Positions 59,285 to 64,000 of a DNA stretch of 64,000 nucleotides are shown here, piece by piece. Numbering within the stretch: position 1 is the first letter of the stretch; each line of letters starts with the position of its first letter. Both the position numbers and the translations under genes were made by a program. The DNA comes from DATGSL01 sp964645585 (GTDB lineage: Bacteria; Verrucomicrobiota; Verrucomicrobiia; Opitutales; T3Sed10-336), in contig CAZYAN010000008.1 in assembly GCA_964645585.1 (NCBI GenBank), positions 1-64,000 of the forward strand. The letters are read 5' to 3'. The notes below the pieces were generated by a model that had not been told where the DNA came from, did no database searches, and saw only the letters and a list, made by a program, of their open reading frames with translations.

Positions 59285-60181
59285 ATGAGCGCAGAACCGA
59301 TTCGCTTCTTTAACCGCTATACCGGGCGAGTTGAAGAGGAGGCGGTTTACGGCGAGAAGTGGCTTCGATGGACGTACGAATCCCTTCCAGGGTCCTGCTT
59401 GCTGCACCTTGTCATTCGCCGGCCCTTTTTTTCACGCTGGTACGGCCGCGCGATGGATAAGCCTGCGAGCAAGGCGCGCATTGAGCCGTTCATCCGGCAA
59501 TACGGGATCGACGCCTCCGAGTTCGCCGCGCCGGTCGATTCGTTCCGGTCGTTCAATGAATTTTTCTATCGCCGGCTCCAACCGGAGAGTCGCCCCATTG
59601 CGACCGAGGAGAACGTCGCCTGTTTCCCGGCCGACGGTCGCCACTACGGTTACCAGAACCTGGCGGAAGCGCCGCATTTCATCGCGAAGGGCCAGCGATT
59701 TGATCTCGATGAATTCTTCGACGACCCCGCGCTCGCGGAACGTTATCGCGACGGCACCATCATCGTCTCACGGCTCTGTCCGGTCGATTATCACCGTTAT
59801 CATTTTCCGTGCGCGGGAACCCCGGGAACGACTCGGCTGATTAACGGCTGGCTCTACTCGGTCAATCCGATCGCCCTTCGCCGAAACGTCCGTTATCTAA
59901 CGAGCAACAAACGCAGCTATTGCGTCCTCCAATCGCAGGTTTTCGGCGATGTTGTTTATGCCGAAATCGGTGCCACGTGTGTCGGGAGCCTGGTCAACAC
60001 CTATGAACCGGGCGCGCCGGTCGCCAAGGGCGCGGAGAAAGGCTACTTTAAATTCGGCGGCTCCTGCACGGTTTTGGTGTTCGAGAAGAATCGCCTGCGG
60101 CTCGACGATGATTTGCGAAAGAATACCGAAGCGGGCCTGGAGACCTACGCCCGCATGGGAGACCGCATGGGAGAAGCTTAA
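59285..60181 (+). CDS. psd: Phosphatidylserine decarboxylase (proenzyme)
   Basis: Psd makes phosphatidylethanolamine from phosphatidylserine at the inner membrane. The proenzyme cleaves itself at a Gly-Ser bond to form the pyruvoyl group. The site is YFKFGGSC with Ser260 (usually GGST in this type), and CPVDYHRYHFP (around 166-175) carries the catalytic His. SRPIATEENVACFPADGRH fits the first part of the enzyme, and an N-terminal region with FFNRYTGRVEEEAVYG places it in the longer PSD-PE type found in PVC bacteria. 298 residues. A stem-loop CCGGCG-TTT-CGCCGG lies upstream, between this gene and the cyclophilin gene. No pssA is near. Confidence 0.93.
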   Translation: MSAEPIRFFNRYTGRVEEEAVYGEKWLRWTYESLPGSCLLHLVIRRPFFSRWYGRAMDKPASKARIEPFIRQYGIDASEFAAPVDSFRSFNEFFYRRLQPESRPIATEENVACFPADGRHYGYQNLAEAPHFIAKGQRFDLDEFFDDPALAERYRDGTIIVSRLCPVDYHRYHFPCAGTPGTTRLINGWLYSVNPIALRRNVRYLTSNKRSYCVLQSQVFGDVVYAEIGATCVGSLVNTYEPGAPVAKGAEKGYFKFGGSCTVLVFEKNRLRLDDDLRKNTEAGLETYARMGDRMGEA

Positions 60182-60191
60182 AGAGCAGTAA

Positions 60192-60262
60192 ACCTCTCTG
60201 ACCTCAACCTCAACAACGAGCGACCAAACAACTAAGAACCAAAACCGCCGACCGCCAACCAT
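60192..60262. repeat. Degenerate heptameric repeat after psd
   Basis: Units in 7-bp phase such as GACCAAA, CAACTAA, GAACCAA, AACCGCC, GACCGCC, and before them a less regular stretch of ACCTCAA-like units. It fills most of the spacer between psd and the small lipoprotein gene. Confidence 0.65.
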
Positions 60263-60305
60263 TCCCGTTGCACTTCGGCAGGTGCTCCCGTACAGTTCAT
60301 CAACC

Positions 60306-60647
60306 ATGAAAAAGTTGTATTTATTTCTGCTGCCCGCTCTTTGCCTGATTTCGACTGGCTGTGAGAAAGCCAAGGAGAACTTGGAACAAGGGGCCAGCGA
60401 GGCCGTGAACGCGCCGACCGACTATCTCCGCGCCAATGTTCGTGCGAAACAGCAGGCCGAAGTGACGACGGCGCTGTCGTCGGTCAACAATGCGGTGCGG
60501 ATGTTCCAAGCCTCGGAAGGCCGTGCGCCGAAGAGCCTGAACGAGCTGATTTCCGAAGGTTACATGCCCGCGCTTCCGGCCCTGCCGAGCGGTGTCTCGT
60601 ACAAATACGATGCCGGGACAGGGCAGGTATCGGTCGACGGTTACTGA
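60306..60647 (+). CDS. Small lipoprotein with pseudopilin-like C-terminal segment
   Basis: A 113-residue protein. MKKLYLFLLPALCLISTGC ends in a lipobox (Cys19), so it is exported and lipid-anchored. The second half (SSVNNAVRMFQASEGRAPKSLNELI and LPALPSGVSYKYDAGTGQVSVDGY) resembles the C-terminal globular part of GspG/pilin-like proteins, where such segments follow a long alpha-helix, but the N-terminal pilin hydrophobic helix is missing and replaced by the lipoprotein signal. Function unknown. It lies between psd and the glycosyltransferase genes, about 2 kb downstream of the pil operon. Confidence 0.75.
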   Translation: MKKLYLFLLPALCLISTGCEKAKENLEQGASEAVNAPTDYLRANVRAKQQAEVTTALSSVNNAVRMFQASEGRAPKSLNELISEGYMPALPALPSGVSYKYDAGTGQVSVDGY

Positions 60648-60918
60648 CCGGCCTGACGAACCATCCTTTCCGTTCGCGAAGCGACTCAACTTCGGAGAGT
60701 TGAGCTGCGGGCGAGTTATCTGGCGCACTCGTGGCGCGAGCCTCCGAGCTTGCGAGGATTGGGTTGCGAGCCAGCTTCCCCCGCGTGCGGACGCGGATGG
60801 GACATTCCCTGTCGGCGCTCCGTCATTTCCCGAGATCCGGTTCCAGCCTCCCCTCCGGTTGCGGCTGGCGCTGATATGAACTACGGTGCTCAACGGACCC
60901 CGGTGAGTCATTCGGGTT

Positions 60919-62391
60919 ATGAAGATCAGCGTGATTATTCCGTGCTACAACGCCGCGCGAACGCTGGGCGAGCAGTTGGAAGCCTTGGCGGGACAGGAGG
61001 TTTCTTTTCCATGGGAGGTGATCGTCGCCGATAATGGCTCGACGGACGACACGATTCAGGTCGCGGAGACCTACCGGTCGTGTGTGCCGGTGTTGCGAAT
61101 TGTGGACGCTTCCGCGCGCCGGGGCGCGGCTCACGCCCGAAATCGCGGAGCGGCGGCGGCAAAGAGCGAGTTGCTGGCCTTTTGCGACGCCGATGATGTC
61201 GTCGGCCAAGGGTACTTGGCGGCGGTGTGCGAGGCGCTCGCCGAGCATCCGTTCATCGCGTGCCGGTACGAGTTCAAGCGCCTGAACCGGCGCTGGATCT
61301 CGCGTTTGCCGGTCAGTCATCAGCAGACGGACGTCGACAGCGGCATGATCGGGCCGTACGTTTATGGCGGGGGCGGAAGCCTGGCGGTGAGAAAGCCGAT
61401 CCACGAGGCGATCGGCGGTTTTGATGAGGACAACTTCCCGATCTTGCAGGATACGGATTACTGTATCCGGATGCAGCGCGCCGGTTACCGGCTGCAATTT
61501 GCGCCGCGCGCCATCGTTCATTACCGCTGGCGGACGACGGCCCGGGAGGCGTTTCAGCAGGCGCGTACCTGGGGGCGCGATCTCGTAGCGCTGCGAATCA
61601 AATACGCGCCGGAGGCGCATGGCGGCGTCGCGCGACGGTTCATGCTGCGGCATCTGCTTGCCCTTCGCCGCGTCCGGAGCAGTGAAGACCTTGCATTCTG
61701 GATTTGGTACGCAGGCTGGCAGTGGGGCATGATCGAGGCTTGGCGGAAACATCAGGAGGAGCAAGTCAACCGCTCGGCGATTCGATTGGATGCTCCCGGT
61801 TCGGCGGCCCGAAGGATCTGGCGCCGCGCGGTCCGGAAGGGGAAAACTTTGCGGGATCAGGCATGGCGAGCGTGGCTCGGAAGGGCATTGGGAAGGATCG
61901 ACCCGACCAGCAAGATCGAATACAAGGTCAAGGTGGACGGTTCCTCGAACATCGCGATTGGGGCCCGTGTGGAAATCGCGGCCGCCGGCTGGCTTTGCGC
62001 GGTGACGGAGTATCGAAATGTCGTATTTGATTCTTTGATACAAATCGAAGATGACGTCAGGATCGGCCGGCGATGTCATGTCGTCGCCTCCAGACGGATC
62101 GAGATCGGCCGGAATGTGGTCGTTGGGGACGATGTATATATTTCCGACAATGTTCACGACTATCGCGACGTGAACCGATCGATTGCTGAAAACCGTCTTG
62201 TGAGCCGGGGAGAGATTCGGATTGGAGAAGGAAGTGAGATTGGAGACAACGTTTGCATTATTGGAAACGTGCGGATCGGGGAGTTCTGCCGCGTCGCGAA
62301 GAACGCGGTGGTGACGCGCGACCTGGAGCCGTATTCCGACGCGGGGGGCATTCCCGCGCGAATCATCGGTCGCCGGGTTCAGATGCGATGA
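60919..62391 (+). CDS. GT2 glycosyltransferase fused to a left-handed beta-helix acyltransferase
   Basis: A 490-residue two-domain protein. Residues 1-220 are a family 2 glycosyltransferase: ISVIIPCYNAARTLGEQL, VADNGSTDDT, LLAFCDADDVV (metal-binding DxD) and FPILQDTDYCIRMQRAGY. A helical linker (about 225-310) follows. Residues 325-485 are a hexapeptide-repeat (LbH) acyltransferase with IAIGARVEIAA, IQIEDDVRIGRRCHVV, IEIGRNVVVGDDVYISDNVHDY and the typical C-terminal GIPARIIGRR. Sugar transfer and O-acetylation are therefore combined, suggesting an O-acetylated surface polysaccharide. It overlaps the next gene by 4 bp (ATGA). Confidence 0.88.
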   Translation: MKISVIIPCYNAARTLGEQLEALAGQEVSFPWEVIVADNGSTDDTIQVAETYRSCVPVLRIVDASARRGAAHARNRGAAAAKSELLAFCDADDVVGQGYLAAVCEALAEHPFIACRYEFKRLNRRWISRLPVSHQQTDVDSGMIGPYVYGGGGSLAVRKPIHEAIGGFDEDNFPILQDTDYCIRMQRAGYRLQFAPRAIVHYRWRTTAREAFQQARTWGRDLVALRIKYAPEAHGGVARRFMLRHLLALRRVRSSEDLAFWIWYAGWQWGMIEAWRKHQEEQVNRSAIRLDAPGSAARRIWRRAVRKGKTLRDQAWRAWLGRALGRIDPTSKIEYKVKVDGSSNIAIGARVEIAAAGWLCAVTEYRNVVFDSLIQIEDDVRIGRRCHVVASRRIEIGRNVVVGDDVYISDNVHDYRDVNRSIAENRLVSRGEIRIGEGSEIGDNVCIIGNVRIGEFCRVAKNAVVTRDLEPYSDAGGIPARIIGRRVQMR

Positions 62392-63389
62392 TGGCGACTG
62401 GATCGGAGACCGCTCGTCCGCGAGTAACGGTTGCGGTTCCGACTTGGAATCGGCCGGACGGATTGGTACGCGCGGTAGAATCGGTCCTGAGCCAGGATTA
62501 TCCGTGGCTTGAGGTTTTGATCTCCGATAATGGATCCACGGACGAAACTCCCGAGGTTTGTCGTCGGCTGGCTGAGGCGGACGGGCGAATCTGCTGGTTT
62601 CGTCAAGAGCGCAACCTTGGGCCGATACCGAATTTTTCCTTTCTTCTCTCACAAGCGTCAGGATCCTATTTTATGTGGGTCGCCGATGACGACACGCTGG
62701 AGCCGGATGTCCTCGGAAAGTATGTCAGTTTTCTCGATCATCACCCCGACTATGTTTTGATATCGGGAATCGTCCGGTACTGGGACCGGGATACGTTGTA
62801 CAAGACCGAGGAAGAATTTGACTTTGAACAGGAAAATAACCGGGAACGTGTCGCTGCTTTCTATCGAAAGGTATCGGCTGGCGGAATCTTTCACGGCCTG
62901 ATGCGAAGGACAGTCGCATGTGAGGTCGGTTTGCGGAATGTTCTCGGTTCGGACTGGTGCTTCATTGCCGGTTTGCTGCTGCGCGGCAAGGCCAAGCAGT
63001 TTTCCTTTCCGGGCTACAACAAGTATCTGATCGGACTTTCTTGCGACATGGAACGGTACGCGGCCGCGGTGCATGCTACACGGCTGGAACGTTGTTTGCC
63101 TCCCCTTGCCATCGCCTGGCAGTGCGCGTTTCGTCTCGTGACCGATCGCCGTGCCTACGGGTTGCTTCCGCTGCCGTCTCGTCTGGTTCTCGCTCTTCGC
63201 GCCGGACCGGCAGTCGCGTGGCGCATGTGCGTGCAGCCGATCCTTCGGGAGCCGCGAGTTCAGCTGTTTCGGACGCTTCGAATGGTCGCCAGGGGTTCAA
63301 CTCCGCCAGGGCTGCGAACTCGTGCGAAGACAGGCCTGCGCCGGTTTCGGCGGCGGAAGCGTGAACACGGCTCCAAATATGGAGTCTGA
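62388..63389 (+). CDS. GT2 glycosyltransferase
   Basis: A 333-residue family 2 glycosyltransferase of the polysaccharide cluster: VTVAVPTWNRPDGLVRAVESVL, LISDNGSTDETPEV and YFMWVADDDTLEPDVLG (DDD metal motif near residue 97). The C-terminal third (LVLALRAGPAVAWRM and a basic end) has no recognisable domain. Its ATG overlaps the stop of the GT2-LbH gene (ATGA), so both are translationally coupled. Acceptor and donor sugars are unknown. Confidence 0.9.
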   Translation: MMATGSETARPRVTVAVPTWNRPDGLVRAVESVLSQDYPWLEVLISDNGSTDETPEVCRRLAEADGRICWFRQERNLGPIPNFSFLLSQASGSYFMWVADDDTLEPDVLGKYVSFLDHHPDYVLISGIVRYWDRDTLYKTEEEFDFEQENNRERVAAFYRKVSAGGIFHGLMRRTVACEVGLRNVLGSDWCFIAGLLLRGKAKQFSFPGYNKYLIGLSCDMERYAAAVHATRLERCLPPLAIAWQCAFRLVTDRRAYGLLPLPSRLVLALRAGPAVAWRMCVQPILREPRVQLFRTLRMVARGSTPPGLRTRAKTGLRRFRRRKREHGSKYGV

Positions 63390-63545
63390 TTGTATCCACT
63401 TGATGGATGCAATAGCGTAAACACGGGATCAGCGATTGTTTTTCCTGATGCCGCACCCGGTGGTGCACCTATTGTTCCCTCTGCTGCGATCGGATAGGAT
63501 TGCATAAATTCAACGAAGTCCAGGGACGACAAGACTGTATTGATA

Positions 63546-64000
63546 ATGAACCGATGGTGGCAGGCAGCGCTTGGAGACGTGCTTTTAATGCTGACAAACT
63601 TCCGCGACAGTCAAAGACGTCGGCGGTTGCGAAGGCTCCTCAAGAACGCGGATCCCGCCTCGATTATTGAATATCCGCTGACCGTTGTCCGCCCGGAGCA
63701 GGTACGGATTGGGCGCGGGGCAAGGATTAGCTGGTTCACCGAGCTGCGGGTGCTTGCAGCGGGGACAGACGAAGATGCGGAACTGAAGATCATCATCGGG
63801 GATGATGTGTATCTGGGAAACCATGTCTGTATTATCGCCGCCGCTCGCGTGACGATTGGCAAGAATACACTGGTTGCGGACCGGGTGCGAATTCTGGCGA
63901 CTGGCGCCGCCGGCGATGAAGGAAGCGCGACCGGGGACATTGCCATTGGGGAGGATTGCTGGATTGGCGAAAATGTCACCATTCGCAGCGGCGTCACCAT
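63546..64000 (+). CDS. LbH acyltransferase, 3' end beyond window
   Basis: An open frame runs from ATG 63546 to the window end (151 codons, no stop), so it is incomplete. After a basic, helical start (SQRRRRLRRLLKNADP) it shows hexapeptide repeats: VRIGRGARISW, LKIIIGDDVYLGNHVCIIAAARVTIG, LVADRVRIL, IAIGEDCWIGENVTIRSGV. This is an O-acyltransferase of the same type as the C-terminal domain of the GT2-LbH gene (about 2 kb upstream). ATG 63588 is an alternative start. The function is probably modification of a surface polysaccharide made by the neighbouring GT2 enzymes. Confidence 0.82.
   Translation, partial: MNRWWQAALGDVLLMLTNFRDSQRRRRLRRLLKNADPASIIEYPLTVVRPEQVRIGRGARISWFTELRVLAAGTDEDAELKIIIGDDVYLGNHVCIIAAARVTIGKNTLVADRVRILATGAAGDEGSATGDIAIGEDCWIGENVTIRSGVT

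Noticed and set aside
60648..60918. Possible small gene or RNA between the lipoprotein and the GT2-LbH gene
   Set aside because: Several short hairpins and overlapping frames exist, but none has a ribosome-binding site, a conserved motif or an RNA-family core.

Overview
The window is a GC-rich bacterial chromosome segment with three 100-N scaffold gaps. It looks like a draft or metagenome-derived contig of a Gram-negative bacterium, most likely a member of the Verrucomicrobiota. The grounds are lipid A synthesis (lpxK), RND/TolC-type efflux, lipoproteins with lgt, two DUF5069 proteins (a family I associate mainly with Verrucomicrobiota), and a Rho factor with a long disordered N-terminal extension next to coaE and type IV pilus ATPase genes. 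No rRNA, tRNA, CRISPR array, insertion sequence or prophage was found. It is mostly housekeeping DNA with some accessory modules.

Layout. 1-7.9 kb: an AsmA-like gene cut by the window edge, the chaperone pair grpE-dnaJ (no dnaK here), a gap-interrupted membrane-anchored protein, purN, prmA, a DUF2059 protein and an exported alpha/beta hydrolase. 8.0-14.5 kb: an ArsR-type repressor divergent from a DUF2892-TolC-MFP-RND operon, a complete tripartite efflux system with its own regulator. 14.5-18.5 kb: a CPBP protease, a coupled FolE2/PTPS pair for pterin synthesis, a PIG-L deacetylase and a DUF5069 protein. 18.5-28.5 kb: a PAS-containing hybrid histidine kinase, rRNA methyltransferases (RlmD, TrmH-family), an OleD-like reductase, an M29 aminopeptidase, lpxK, a small Cys-pair protein and a LuxR-type regulator. 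28.6-36.9 kb: guanine deaminase, a PhoPQ-related exported protein, a six-hairpin glycosidase-like protein followed by an unusual fusion of an alkaline-phosphatase-superfamily phosphodiesterase with an endonuclease/exonuclease/phosphatase (EEP) domain, then TerC. 36.9-47.6 kb: two coupled exported amidohydrolase-like proteins, DAP dehydrogenase, the second DUF5069 protein, gcvT-gcvH, a PEGA lipoprotein, a CNNM/CBS transporter-like protein and lgt. 47.6-64 kb: a Sel1-repeat membrane protein, coaE-rho, two PilB/GspE-type ATPases flanking PilT, PilC, a periplasmic cyclophilin, phosphatidylserine decarboxylase, a small lipoprotein and the start of a polysaccharide cluster (a GT2-acyltransferase fusion, a GT2, and a hexapeptide acyltransferase running off the window).

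The most unusual non-coding signal is a set of at least seven intergenic loci built of degenerate 7- or 8-bp period tandem repeats with different unit sequences. Two of the three assembly gaps fall inside such arrays. The most interesting protein-level signals are the phosphodiesterase-EEP fusion paired with a glycosidase, the thiol-rich ArsR efflux module, the FolE2 plus PTPS-II-type pair and the GT2-LbH fusion.
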